A DNA stretch of 64,000 nucleotides. Source: Acetomicrobium sp. UBA5826 (GTDB lineage Bacteria > Synergistota > Synergistia > Synergistales > Acetomicrobiaceae). The stretch is taken from NCBI RefSeq assembly GCF_002433005.1, contig NZ_DJHF01000025.1:1-64000 (forward strand), given 5' to 3'. Shown here piece after piece: positions 1-8,099 of this stretch. The translations under genes were made by a program, and so were the position numbers. Each line of letters starts with the position of its first letter. Positions within the stretch are counted from its first letter, which is position 1. The notes beneath the pieces are model-generated. The model made no database searches, had not been told where the DNA came from, and was given only the letters and a program-made list of their open reading frames with translations.

Positions 1-63
1 GTAGGTCGCTGCCATGTGCCTGCTTTATTTTTGCCTCCACGGTGAGGCGAAAAAAGAAGATAA

Positions 64-93
64 GAAGACGAGAAGGGCTCGTCTTCTTTTTTT
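64..93. terminator. bidirectional intrinsic terminator
   Basis: A perfect 9-bp stem (64-72 with 78-86, GAAGACGAG/CTCGTCTTC) with a 5-base loop is followed by a T run at 87-93 on the plus strand. On the minus strand the A-rich flank at 49-63 supplies a T-rich tail, so the same hairpin can end the leftward chemoreceptor transcript and any rightward gene that lies before the window. Confidence 0.8.
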
Positions 94-112
94 GTGTTGA
101 AGGATCTTCCTG

Positions 113-949
113 TTAGAGGGAAATGTTTTTTAAGTTGTTTTGTGCTTTTACTATTGATGAAATTATGCCGCTCATGGCTTCAAAACGCTGTTGTGCCTGG
201 GAGAGCACCTTCACAGATTCGCTCATCTGCACTGAACTGTCACGGAGTTCCTCCTCCGATTCGTATATAAAACTGGATAATTTTTCAAAAAAGGTTTTGT
301 TCATGTTTAGAAATTCAAGAAAGTTATGAAGGGAATTTTGTAATACCTGAAACATTTGGCTTATCTTCATAATACTTTGCATGGACTCCTCAACTGACTG
401 TGATATCTCGCCAATCCTTTTCGAAATTCCTTCTGAAGCATTTTTTGATTCCGATGCCAGTTTCTGTACTTCGCTTGCCACAACGGCAAAGCCACGACCG
501 TGCTCTCCGGCACGCGCTGCCTCAATAGATGCATTGAGAGCAAGGAGGTTTGTCTGTTTTGCTATCCTCTGTATTTCTTTAGATATTTTCTCTATTTCTA
601 AGAAAGAATTCAGCGTAGAATAGGTTGTATCGATCGTCGACTTTACTTCATCATCCATGGATTCGAGGTCAGTGCCGGATTTTTTTAGTTCTTCGATGAG
701 ATTTTCGTTAATATCTCGTATGTCGTTAACGTTTTTGTCGGCCTCCTCGCGTTTTAGAGCAAATTCTTCCACCATGTCTTTAAATTGGTTGCTCAAGGTG
801 GAAAATTCGCTCGCAATGTTGATAAGTTCGTGCTTCGTCTCTTCTACGCGTCGCACTAACACTTCATCCATTTGGCTCATGAAGGAGTGCATAAGCATGA
901 AACTAAAATGAGATGAAGACAAACTATTAATGACCTGGCGCTGTACCAT
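113..949 (-). CDS. soluble methyl-accepting chemotaxis protein (cytoplasmic chemoreceptor)
   Basis: A 278-residue chemoreceptor that should couple a signal to the CheA/CheW kinase complex. The kinase-control hairpin is clear at about residues 115-185, with the tip motif [18 protein letters not shown] (132-149) followed by GRGFAVVA. The rest is predicted coiled coil. There is no transmembrane segment and no periplasmic domain, so it is cytoplasmic and depends on a partner or on its short N-terminal part for sensing. The ATG start has an AGGTGA ribosome site. It lies 17 bases behind the ODP-type di-iron gene in the same direction, so the two are very likely cotranscribed. Established knowledge: ODP proteins act as oxygen/iron sensors for cytosolic receptors in Treponema. 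Coupling here is inferred. A cheW lies 2.5 kb away. Confidence 0.9.
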   Translation of the reverse strand: MVQRQVINSLSSSHFSFMLMHSFMSQMDEVLVRRVEETKHELINIASEFSTLSNQFKDMVEEFALKREEADKNVNDIRDINENLIEELKKSGTDLESMDDEVKSTIDTTYSTLNSFLEIEKISKEIQRIAKQTNLLALNASIEAARAGEHGRGFAVVASEVQKLASESKNASEGISKRIGEISQSVEESMQSIMKISQMFQVLQNSLHNFLEFLNMNKTFFEKLSSFIYESEEELRDSSVQMSESVKVLSQAQQRFEAMSGIISSIVKAQNNLKNISL

Positions 950-966
950 AATATTTCACCTGCTTT

Positions 967-1776
967 TTATCGATATTTGGAGGATAGGGCTTTCTTTTTA
1001 TTAGTGGAGTATATTTCGTCTATTATATCCACGCCACACTTGAGATTGCCCAACCATGCAAGGAATTTAGCAATCATTTCTCTGCCTTTTATAACCGATC
1101 CATGTTGCGGAGCAATGATATCTATGTATTTATCTTTAATCAGGTTTATCCAAGTTCTGCAAGCTTGATTTGAGGCCATATATCTGACATGAAAGCCTTT
1201 CATGTAATTAACGTGATTTTCGAAATTTTCTACTATGGGATATCTTTTGCCCGGAGGGAATACGGCGGCGCCGATATCGGCTGAAAAAAGCACTTTTGAA
1301 ATTGGGTCGTATAAAGTGGCTTGCCCTGTAGAATGGAGGAAGTGGGCTGGTATAATCTCCATCCTGTGTCCGTTTCTCAACGTGAGTTCACCGCCACCAT
1401 CGGGTATAGGTGATATAGTTGATTGATCGTAGACTCCGAAATGAGGCAAAAATCTCACCCATAGCCCTGGTATATGCACTTTTACCTTATTGTTCAACAT
1501 AGAAAGCCAGAGAATGACACCCGATGACACGTCGGGGTCTTGGTGGGAGTAAAATACATGGGTTATTTTGTTGATGTTTACGATTTCAGATACGTTTGCT
1601 AAGACGCGAGGGAATACGTGAGCACCTCCCGGATCCATCAAAATTACTTCATCTCCGCTTAACAGCATATATTGATTGGTTTGAACCGACCCCTCGTCTT
1701 CAATTTCTTCCCATCCCAACATATAGAATTGAACCCTACCGTCATCGTATAACTTAATAGAGTTTACTGACGACAT
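967..1776 (-). CDS. ODP-type di-iron MBL-fold protein, probable oxygen sensor
   Basis: A 269-residue metallo-beta-lactamase-fold protein of the flavodiiron-related type, without the flavodoxin domain that true flavodiiron oxygen reductases carry. Visible metal ligands are H78, D80 and D82 (HxDxD in place of the usual HxExD), H145 or H148 in AHFLHSTG, D167 in SADIG and H225 in PQHG. These match the di-iron centre pattern of the ODP family (oxygen-binding di-iron proteins). With no FMN domain it is unlikely to be an efficient oxygen reductase by itself. It is the first gene of a leftward pair with a soluble chemoreceptor, which fits an oxygen or ferrous-iron sensor that feeds chemotaxis. Alternative: a generic MBL hydrolase. 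Family assignment is confident, sensing role is inferred. Confidence 0.8.
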   Translation of the reverse strand: MSSVNSIKLYDDGRVQFYMLGWEEIEDEGSVQTNQYMLLSGDEVILMDPGGAHVFPRVLANVSEIVNINKITHVFYSHQDPDVSSGVILWLSMLNNKVKVHIPGLWVRFLPHFGVYDQSTISPIPDGGGELTLRNGHRMEIIPAHFLHSTGQATLYDPISKVLFSADIGAAVFPPGKRYPIVENFENHVNYMKGFHVRYMASNQACRTWINLIKDKYIDIIAPQHGSVIKGREMIAKFLAWLGNLKCGVDIIDEIYSTNKKKALSSKYR

Positions 1777-1905
1777 TTACTGACCTCCTCCTTATTGAGA
1801 ATATTATAAATATCGAAATATTATGATACACTTTTTGTGGGAAATTTGTAATTATTTTTGCCTGATATGATCCGGAGGGGCTAAAAATAGGAGGCGATCT
1901 CTACT

Positions 1906-2922
1906 ATGGATGTTTTGCTTTTCGGATGCGGAAGGGTTGGGAGAGCGTTCTGTGAACTATTGTGCATGAAAAAGGATATACTAAGAGGAGCCTCGATTTC
2001 CCTTGTGGGGGTCGCCACTAAAAGTCGCGGATGTATTTACAATTCTCAAGGGATCGACGTTGACGACATGCTTCGTTGGGAGTCGTTAACCGGAAGAATA
2101 GACGCCCTGAGTCGCGGAGGCTGCTCAGTTATACAGGACTCCAATGAAATGCTGGAAAATATCGATTACGACGTTTTAGTTGAGTGCACACCCTCTGATT
2201 TTGATCTTGGAGAACCGGCTCGGAGCATTATAATTAAAGCTATTCAAAAGGGCAAACACGTAATTACAGCAAATACGGCAGCGATGAGCCTGTATTTCGA
2301 TGAAATCATGGACGAAGCTCTTGAGAGGGGCGTTAAAATACTTTACGAAGCTACCGTTCTCTCTGGAACCCCTCTTTTTTCTTTGGTGCACGACGGTTTA
2401 CCTGGATGTCGGATAAAAAGGTTCGAGGGAATATTAAACGGTACATGTAATTATATTTTAAGCATAATGGAAATGGGTTGTTCTTTTGATGAAGCTCTCC
2501 TGGAAACGCAAAGAAGAGGTCTTTCAGAGCAAAATCCTTGGGTTGATATAGATGGATTGGAGGCCGCGGCAAAGACAGTGATCGTCGCTAAGAGCCTCGT
2601 GGGTTTGAATGTAGGGATTAGTCAGGTTCACGTTAAGGGTATAAGGAATGTAACTACTCAAGCCATAGAAGATGCCAAAAGAAGAGGCGGCAAACTAAAG
2701 CTACTTTCTAGAGTCGAGGTAAATGCTGGTGATTTCGATATTACGGTGAACCCTGAAATTTTGTCGATGAGCCACCCTTTAGCTTATCTGGAGGGATTTT
2801 CTGTGGGGGCACTGCTTTTGACCGATATGATAGGTGAAATATGCGTTAGCGGGTCGGGGTCTGGCCCAAAAGAGACATCTTATTCGCTTTTGAGAGACCT
2901 ATTATTGTTGAAAGGCAGGTGA
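1906..2922 (+). CDS. homoserine dehydrogenase-like NAD(P)-dependent oxidoreductase
   Basis: 338 residues, about the length of a monofunctional homoserine dehydrogenase without the C-terminal ACT domain. The Rossmann motif GCGRVG is at 7-12. The catalytic-domain segment around 200-230, with the conserved lysine in DGLEAAAK, is present. Homoserine dehydrogenase converts aspartate semialdehyde to homoserine for threonine and methionine synthesis. Oddity: the family motif TANK reads TANT here (121-124), so one of the two lysines normally near the active site is a threonine. It may therefore act on another substrate. Ribosome site AGGAGG precedes the ATG. It leads a tight rightward group with a phosphodiesterase, cheW and a PHP gene. 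No thrB/thrC is visible. Confidence 0.72.
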   Translation: MDVLLFGCGRVGRAFCELLCMKKDILRGASISLVGVATKSRGCIYNSQGIDVDDMLRWESLTGRIDALSRGGCSVIQDSNEMLENIDYDVLVECTPSDFDLGEPARSIIIKAIQKGKHVITANTAAMSLYFDEIMDEALERGVKILYEATVLSGTPLFSLVHDGLPGCRIKRFEGILNGTCNYILSIMEMGCSFDEALLETQRRGLSEQNPWVDIDGLEAAAKTVIVAKSLVGLNVGISQVHVKGIRNVTTQAIEDAKRRGGKLKLLSRVEVNAGDFDITVNPEILSMSHPLAYLEGFSVGALLLTDMIGEICVSGSGSGPKETSYSLLRDLLLLKGR

Positions 2923-2930
2923 ATTTCTCT

Positions 2931-3485
2931 GTGTCTTTCAAGGTTGCCGTAATTTCCGATACCCATGGTAGCATTAAAGCGTGGAGGCTTGCCAAGAAAA
3001 TCTGTAAAGACGTAAATTTAATCGTACATCTCGGCGATGTGCTATATCATGGCCCTCGAAACCCTCTTCCAGATGGGTATGCCCCTAAAGAGTTGGCAGA
3101 AGAGATAAACTCTTCTGATGTTCCCGTCATTATAATTAAGGGCAATTGCGATGCGGATATAGATGAAGCCATGATAAAGTGGCCTGTATCCTATCCCTAT
3201 TGTGTCTTATGGTTGGACGGCAAACTCGTCTTCGCTCATCACGGAACATTTTTTGAAAGGTATAAAGGTTTGGCGCTTGACTTTAAGGCCGATTTGGTGC
3301 TTACTGGGCATACTCATATTAGTTCTGTTATCTGCGAGGGAAAAACTGTTTTTCTAAATCCGGGATCTGCAAGTTTACCAAAAGGTGGCGAACCTCCATC
3401 ATTGGCCATAGTGGATGAGAAGGGAATCCGCCTTTTGTCTTTGAAGGGTGATTTGTTGTGTTTTGAACCTTGGAGATTGACGTAA
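2931..3485 (+). CDS. YfcE/MJ0936-type metallophosphoesterase
   Basis: A small calcineurin-like phosphodiesterase of about 184 residues. It shows the full metal-binding series: SDTHG near the N terminus, GD in HLGDVLYHG, GNCD, and the C-terminal TGHTH. YfcE-type enzymes cleave phosphodiester bonds with two Mn or similar metals; the natural substrate is usually unknown. Two GTG starts are possible: 2919, which overlaps the upstream stop, and 2931, which has AGGTGA eight bases before it and puts the first strand at the usual distance from SDTHG. The second is preferred. It is translationally coupled to the homoserine-dehydrogenase-like gene. Confidence 0.85.
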   Translation: MSFKVAVISDTHGSIKAWRLAKKICKDVNLIVHLGDVLYHGPRNPLPDGYAPKELAEEINSSDVPVIIIKGNCDADIDEAMIKWPVSYPYCVLWLDGKLVFAHHGTFFERYKGLALDFKADLVLTGHTHISSVICEGKTVFLNPGSASLPKGGEPPSLAIVDEKGIRLLSLKGDLLCFEPWRLT

Positions 3486-3498
3486 GGGGGAGATATCA

Positions 3499-3999
3499 AT
3501 GACGGTTAAGGAAGAAATATCAACGAAAAAAGAGGGTTATCAAGATACCAAAGGTATTGACGAGATGACGTTACTAGTGTTCGATTTGTTCGGCGAACAT
3601 TATGCTATAGAGGTTTCTAAGATCAGGGAAATAGTTCGCATACCCGAGAGTATAACTAGAGTTCCTAATGCGCCTCAATACGTTTGCGGGGTTATCAATC
3701 TAAGGGGTACGGTTATCCCGGTCATGGATGTTGCCGTCAAGATGGGTCGAAAGGAAGTTGAGCGGAAGAACGAATCAAGGATAGTTGTTATCGAAGAGGA
3801 AGATATCATGTTCGGTATTATGGTTGACTCCGTGCGAGAGGTAAGATCGGTGATTCTCGATCAAATAGAGAGTGCTGACTCCATCGATTCTGCAATATCA
3901 AAGGAATATTTGGAGGGTATCGTTAGAACTAAGGAAGGGGATTTGATTGTTCTTTTGGACGTTGCTTCTGTTTTTGAAATAAAAAATTTCTTAGAATGA
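3499..3999 (+). CDS. cheW: chemotaxis scaffold protein CheW
   Basis: A 166-residue CheW, the adaptor that links chemoreceptors to CheA. The single CheW domain covers about 22-160, with the family segments FGEHYAIEVSKIREIVR, the VPNAP turn and the VINLRGTVIPVMDV strand pair. About 20 polar residues precede the domain, which gives it a slightly long N terminus. The ribosome site GGGGGAG lies before the ATG. It sits inside a metabolic operon rather than beside cheA, but only 1.7 kb from the divergent ODP-receptor pair, so a shared role in oxygen taxis is plausible though not shown. Confidence 0.93.
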   Translation: MTVKEEISTKKEGYQDTKGIDEMTLLVFDLFGEHYAIEVSKIREIVRIPESITRVPNAPQYVCGVINLRGTVIPVMDVAVKMGRKEVERKNESRIVVIEEEDIMFGIMVDSVREVRSVILDQIESADSIDSAISKEYLEGIVRTKEGDLIVLLDVASVFEIKNFLE

Positions 4000-4006
4000 G
4001 AAACCG

Positions 4007-4855
4007 ATGTTGGTAGATTTACATGTTCACTCGACTGCATCTGATGGCACATTGTCGCCGTCGGATTTGGTTATAAGGGCAAAGAAAAGGGCCATTTCTC
4101 TATTGTCTTTGACGGATCACGATACGACAGACGGTCTGCAAGAGTTCGAGGAGTCCTGCAGGAAGCATAATTTGCCGGGTTTACCCGGTATTGAGTTATC
4201 TGCCGAGTATTATGACGACGTTCATATTTTAGGATATGGCATGGCTTATACTTCTCCTGAATTCCAGGAGAAGTTGACAGCCTTGAGGAAATTGAGGGAC
4301 GAGAGAAATGGGGAGATGTGTGCAAAGCTTAAAACGCTAGGATATGACATATCTATTGAGGAAGTCATAAGGGAATCCGAAGGGGATGTAATTGCAAGAC
4401 CACATATAGCCAGGGCTCTTATGAAGAAGGGGTATGTTTCAAGCCTTAGGGAGGCCTTCGATAGACTTATTGGCAAAGGAGCGTTGGCTTATGTGCCCAG
4501 GAAAACGTTGAGTCCTGAGGAATGTATAGCTTTAATCCAAAACGCAGGAGGGATATCGGTATTGGCTCATCCCGGGGAGATTTACCTGGATTCCGAATCC
4601 TTCGACATTTTGTTAAGAAAGCTTAAAGATGCGGGGCTTTGGGGATTGGAATGTTATTCCAGCCATCACAGTGCCGACGAAATATTTGGTTTTCTAAAAT
4701 TAGCGGCCAAGTTCGGATTAAATCCTACGGCGGGAAGCGATTTTCATGGAGAGAACAGGCCCGATATCGAAATGGGAATTTATGTTCCGGAACATATTAT
4801 TCCTGAAAAACTTACCTTTTTAGCATTGAAATTTAGCATTGAAAAAACTCGATAA
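4007..4855 (+). CDS. PHP-domain phosphoesterase (YciV/RnaAM-like)
   Basis: 282 residues with the polymerase-and-histidinol-phosphatase fold. The metal motifs are HVHS (6-9), TDHDT, RPHIA, AHPGE and GSDFHG. This arrangement matches the YciV/TrpH group, which trims 5' nucleotides or dephosphorylates 3',5'-bisphosphorylated nucleosides. It begins 7 bases after cheW and is the last gene of the rightward group. Its last 23 bases overlap the 3' end of the convergent fdhD. Confidence 0.85.
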   Translation: MLVDLHVHSTASDGTLSPSDLVIRAKKRAISLLSLTDHDTTDGLQEFEESCRKHNLPGLPGIELSAEYYDDVHILGYGMAYTSPEFQEKLTALRKLRDERNGEMCAKLKTLGYDISIEEVIRESEGDVIARPHIARALMKKGYVSSLREAFDRLIGKGALAYVPRKTLSPEECIALIQNAGGISVLAHPGEIYLDSESFDILLRKLKDAGLWGLECYSSHHSADEIFGFLKLAAKFGLNPTAGSDFHGENRPDIEMGIYVPEHIIPEKLTFLALKFSIEKTR

Positions 4856-5552
4856 TTCTGGCGGGGTGAGTATAAACGTTCATTCTTCCTTCGCGTATAA
4901 AACCGATTAATGTAGCTCCGTATTTTTGGGCCAGGTCTATCGCCTCGCATGTGGTGGCAGAAATACCTCCTATTATTGGTATTCTGGCGATCAATATCTT
5001 TCTTACCAATTCATGCATTAGTCTGCCTGAAAACAATAACATGTATTCTTCTCTTTCTATTCCTTCAAGTATTGCTTTACCTATAGCCTTTTCTATTACA
5101 TTATGCCTTGATATATCTTCCAATAGAAAATATTTGTAACCCTTATGGTGCATTAAAATGGCTACGTGGAATGCTCCTGTCTTTCTATAAAGGGGAGCTT
5201 CTTGTAGAAGCGCAATACCACCATATATCGCATCTGCGCTTACTGTCCAATTTACATCTATATATTCGAGTACATTATTTTGACAGGATGAAGAAGGTTT
5301 CAATTCGACCTTTACAATTGCCTTATCTTCGTTTTCAATATGCTCTATATTGTCATGACTTTTAATCACGCCATGAAAGAATAAGTGACCTACGGCCAAT
5401 TCTTTTGTATCATTCAGCGTCGCCCTAAGGGATGTGTAGTAAGATCTGTTTACGTAAATTGCGACATCTTTTTCGTGAGCGACCTGATCCACTTTCCGAG
5501 AACAGGTTCTTTCTTTAGCGGAAAATCTAAAATACTTCATATCGCTAAACAA
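4833..5552 (-). CDS. fdhD: FdhD-family sulfurtransferase-like protein
   Basis: 239 residues. FdhD passes sulfur from IscS to the molybdenum or tungsten cofactor of formate dehydrogenase. The family signatures YRKTGAFHVA (122-131), LLEDISRHN (143-151), FSGR (174-177), and the C-terminal SATT...GATLIGFIREGRMNVYTHP are clear. Oddity: the CGxCG loop that carries the persulfide cysteine in E. coli FdhD would fall near residues 98-108, where the sequence reads DVNWTVSADA with no cysteine. C90 and C202 are the nearest. Either another cysteine is used or it binds the cofactor without sulfur transfer. The TTG start at 5552 has GGAGG upstream; ATG at 5540 is an alternative. Confidence 0.82.
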   Translation of the reverse strand: MFSDMKYFRFSAKERTCSRKVDQVAHEKDVAIYVNRSYYTSLRATLNDTKELAVGHLFFHGVIKSHDNIEHIENEDKAIVKVELKPSSSCQNNVLEYIDVNWTVSADAIYGGIALLQEAPLYRKTGAFHVAILMHHKGYKYFLLEDISRHNVIEKAIGKAILEGIEREEYMLLFSGRLMHELVRKILIARIPIIGGISATTCEAIDLAQKYGATLIGFIREGRMNVYTHPARIIEFFQC

Positions 5553-5706
5553 GTTTAATCCCTCCGCAAGTTGTGTCGTTATTCAATGATGAAGACAATT
5601 ATGCCGATAGCATGTATTATAATTAATATTTGTCGTAGATTTTATCTCCTATATTGTGACTTGTGCCAATTTTAAAAAACTTACATGTTTTATGAAAGGG
5701 GAATAT

Positions 5707-6732
5707 ATGATGTCTACCATCGACCTGAGGAGTGATACCGTAACAAAGCCTACAGATGAAATGAGAAAAGCCATGGCTGAAGCAAAAGTCGGGGATGACG
5801 TTTATGGTGAAGATCCGACGGTAATTGAATTAGAACAACTTGCTGCTGAGATTACTGGTCACGAAGCGGCGCTCTTTGTTTGTTCCGGAACTATGGGAAA
5901 TTTGGTCTCCCTCCTTACGCATTGTAATCGAGGCGAGGGAGTCATCCTGGGGTTTAAAAGTCATATTTATAACAACGAAGGCGGGGGATTGTCGGCGATG
6001 GGAGGCCTTGTCCCTCTTTGCGTGAACGATGATCAAGGTATTCCTGACCATAATGAAATATTATCTTACTGCAGAGAAGAAAATGTGCATTATGCCCCTG
6101 CCAAATTGCTATGCTTGGAGAACACGCACAATGCCTGTGGCGGCATTGCAATTTCTCCTGATAGATTTTCGTCGGTGGTAGATTTAGCAAGGAGCAAGGG
6201 TCTTTTGGTACATCTAGATGGTGCCAGAATATTCAATGCTGCAATAGCTTGGGGAGTTGAACCGAAAACCTATACGAAAATTGTTGATTCCGTCCAATTT
6301 TGTTTGTCGAAAGGATTAGGGGCTCCGATCGGCTCTCTCATATGTGGAAAAAGGGACTATATAAATAGAGCCAAGCACTGGCGAAAACGAGTGGGCGGAG
6401 GTTTACGCCAGGCTGGCGTTATCGCAGCTGCTGGCCTGGTAGCTTTAAACAATTATGCAGATTTGAAGTATGACCACGAAAAGGCCAACGTCCTTAAAGA
6501 TATCTTGAAGAATGGCGGTGTAAAGGTCGTCGACGTTTCCAAACCGACCAATATGGTTTACTTCGATCTTAATGATGATGTAGATGTTATCCAGCTGGCA
6601 AATAGGTGCAAAAGAAAGGGCTTATTGTTCAATCCTACTTTTCCCAGGGTCAGGCTCGTAACTCATCGCGACGTAACCTTTGAAGATGTTGAGATGGCTG
6701 CCAAAATCATACTAGAGGAGTTGTCCAGATGA
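5707..6732 (+). CDS. ltaE: low-specificity threonine aldolase
   Basis: About 341 residues, a fold-type I PLP enzyme that splits L-threonine or L-allo-threonine into glycine and acetaldehyde. It shows LRSDTVTKPT near the start, HLDGAR (169-174) and the PLP lysine K202 in CLSKGLGAPIGS. Two adjacent ATGs at 5707 and 5710 follow GAAAGGGG; upstream in-frame codons lack a ribosome site. The gene ends in an ATGA overlap with the next one. In a peptide-fermenting anaerobe it would feed threonine carbon into glycine and acetaldehyde. Confidence 0.92.
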   Translation: MMSTIDLRSDTVTKPTDEMRKAMAEAKVGDDVYGEDPTVIELEQLAAEITGHEAALFVCSGTMGNLVSLLTHCNRGEGVILGFKSHIYNNEGGGLSAMGGLVPLCVNDDQGIPDHNEILSYCREENVHYAPAKLLCLENTHNACGGIAISPDRFSSVVDLARSKGLLVHLDGARIFNAAIAWGVEPKTYTKIVDSVQFCLSKGLGAPIGSLICGKRDYINRAKHWRKRVGGGLRQAGVIAAAGLVALNNYADLKYDHEKANVLKDILKNGGVKVVDVSKPTNMVYFDLNDDVDVIQLANRCKRKGLLFNPTFPRVRLVTHRDVTFEDVEMAAKIILEELSR

Positions 6733-8099
6733 AAGAAAGTTTGCCCCAAAGGGAGCTTGTAGAGGGGATTGCTTATTGGGCAATGAAAAGGCTGCTCGAC
6801 CAAAAGGACATTGCGGAGGCCGATATACTGTATAGGGCAAATGCCTCCTGTTCTATATCTTTCATGGACGGCAGGCTGGAGGAAAAGGTTAAGGGCCAGA
6901 ACCTTTCTATGGGCGTGAGAGTAATCGATGCCGAAGGGCGACAGGGGGTTGCCTGTTCTAATCATCTGTCCAAAGATGCCGTAAACAGGGTAATCGAATG
7001 GGCACTTTTTAATTGCAAGAACAACGATCCGAATCCCCACATCGGTTTGAATTTAGAGATTTTAGATTTTACCGAGGACCACGACCTTTTTGATCCACTT
7101 GTAATTGACGGCATGAGCTTCAGCAGAGGAGAGAAGATATGTCCTATCGTTACCGATGAAGTACGTGGATTGGACAAAAGGGTATCGTCAATCAGGGAGG
7201 TTTTTTACGGTGAAGGTTACGAAGAAACCCTTTACCTTTCCAGTGTGGGGGCTATGGAGTGGCAGGATGAGAGCGTCGTAAGGCTTGACGTAGCGTTGAT
7301 AATGGAAGATGGCGATAAAATAGAGATGGGCGGTTTTGGTGAAGAACAACGTTATCTGAGCGATTTAAAATACTCTGATATAGCCAAAAATGCCGTGCAC
7401 AGAACCTCCATGACGCTGGGTGGCAAACCTCTGAAGACTGGTAAGTATACTCTCTTCCTGGACAGTTTAACGGCAGCATCTCTGGTTTCTATGTTGGAAG
7501 ATTCCTTTTTGGCAGATAATGTCCATAAAGGTAAATCTTGGCTTTCAGATAAAAGGGGACGTATGATAGCTCCGAGTCACATTAGCTTAGTGGATGACGC
7601 AACCATAAAAAGAGGTATGGGCAGTTATGTCTTCGATGGCGAAGGCGTTGCTGCCCAAAGGACGACATTGCTCTCCGAGGGAGTAGTGACAAGTTTTTTA
7701 TACAATTTGGAACATGCGAGAATCGATGGAGTTTCCTCGACGGGCAATTGCGTTCGAAGTCCTGCCTCTATACCATATGTGGGTGCATCTAATCTCTTCA
7801 TAACTCCGGGAATCGGCAAAGCAGGGGATCTTTATGGAGATTTAAACACTGGGATTTACGTGACGGAGTTGATAGGGCTTCACACTTTTGATCCTGTTTC
7901 GGGAGACTTGTCTTTGGGAATAAAAGGGGCTTATATTAGAAACGGATCAATAGATGGGCCCCTTTCTGGGATGACCGTGGCCGGTAATATTTACGATATT
8001 TTAAATCGGATAGTTACAGTTGGAGAGGATCTGAAATTTTATGGCAGTGTTGGGTCTCCATCGTTGGTGATCGATGATGTGTCGACCGCGGGCGATTAA
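6729..8099 (+). CDS. TldD/PmbA-family protein (TldE type)
   Basis: 456 residues of the TldD/PmbA family. In E. coli TldD and TldE form a heterodimeric metalloprotease that degrades modified or unfolded peptides. The metal-bearing HExxH of TldD is not seen, so this resembles the non-catalytic TldE/PmbA partner. The C-terminal segment SGDLSLGIKGAYIRNG matches the family's typical GDFS-G-A-G-x-I-x-NG element. No TldD partner lies in the window. The start overlaps threonine aldolase by four bases (ATGA). Confidence 0.85.
   Translation: MKESLPQRELVEGIAYWAMKRLLDQKDIAEADILYRANASCSISFMDGRLEEKVKGQNLSMGVRVIDAEGRQGVACSNHLSKDAVNRVIEWALFNCKNNDPNPHIGLNLEILDFTEDHDLFDPLVIDGMSFSRGEKICPIVTDEVRGLDKRVSSIREVFYGEGYEETLYLSSVGAMEWQDESVVRLDVALIMEDGDKIEMGGFGEEQRYLSDLKYSDIAKNAVHRTSMTLGGKPLKTGKYTLFLDSLTAASLVSMLEDSFLADNVHKGKSWLSDKRGRMIAPSHISLVDDATIKRGMGSYVFDGEGVAAQRTTLLSEGVVTSFLYNLEHARIDGVSSTGNCVRSPASIPYVGASNLFITPGIGKAGDLYGDLNTGIYVTELIGLHTFDPVSGDLSLGIKGAYIRNGSIDGPLSGMTVAGNIYDILNRIVTVGEDLKFYGSVGSPSLVIDDVSTAGD

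Noticed and set aside
1777..1905. Quasi-palindromic AT-rich sequence between the ODP gene and the homoserine-dehydrogenase-like gene
   Set aside because: The arms (ATAAATAT and AAATATTAT) match only imperfectly and the region is AT-rich, so chance cannot be excluded.
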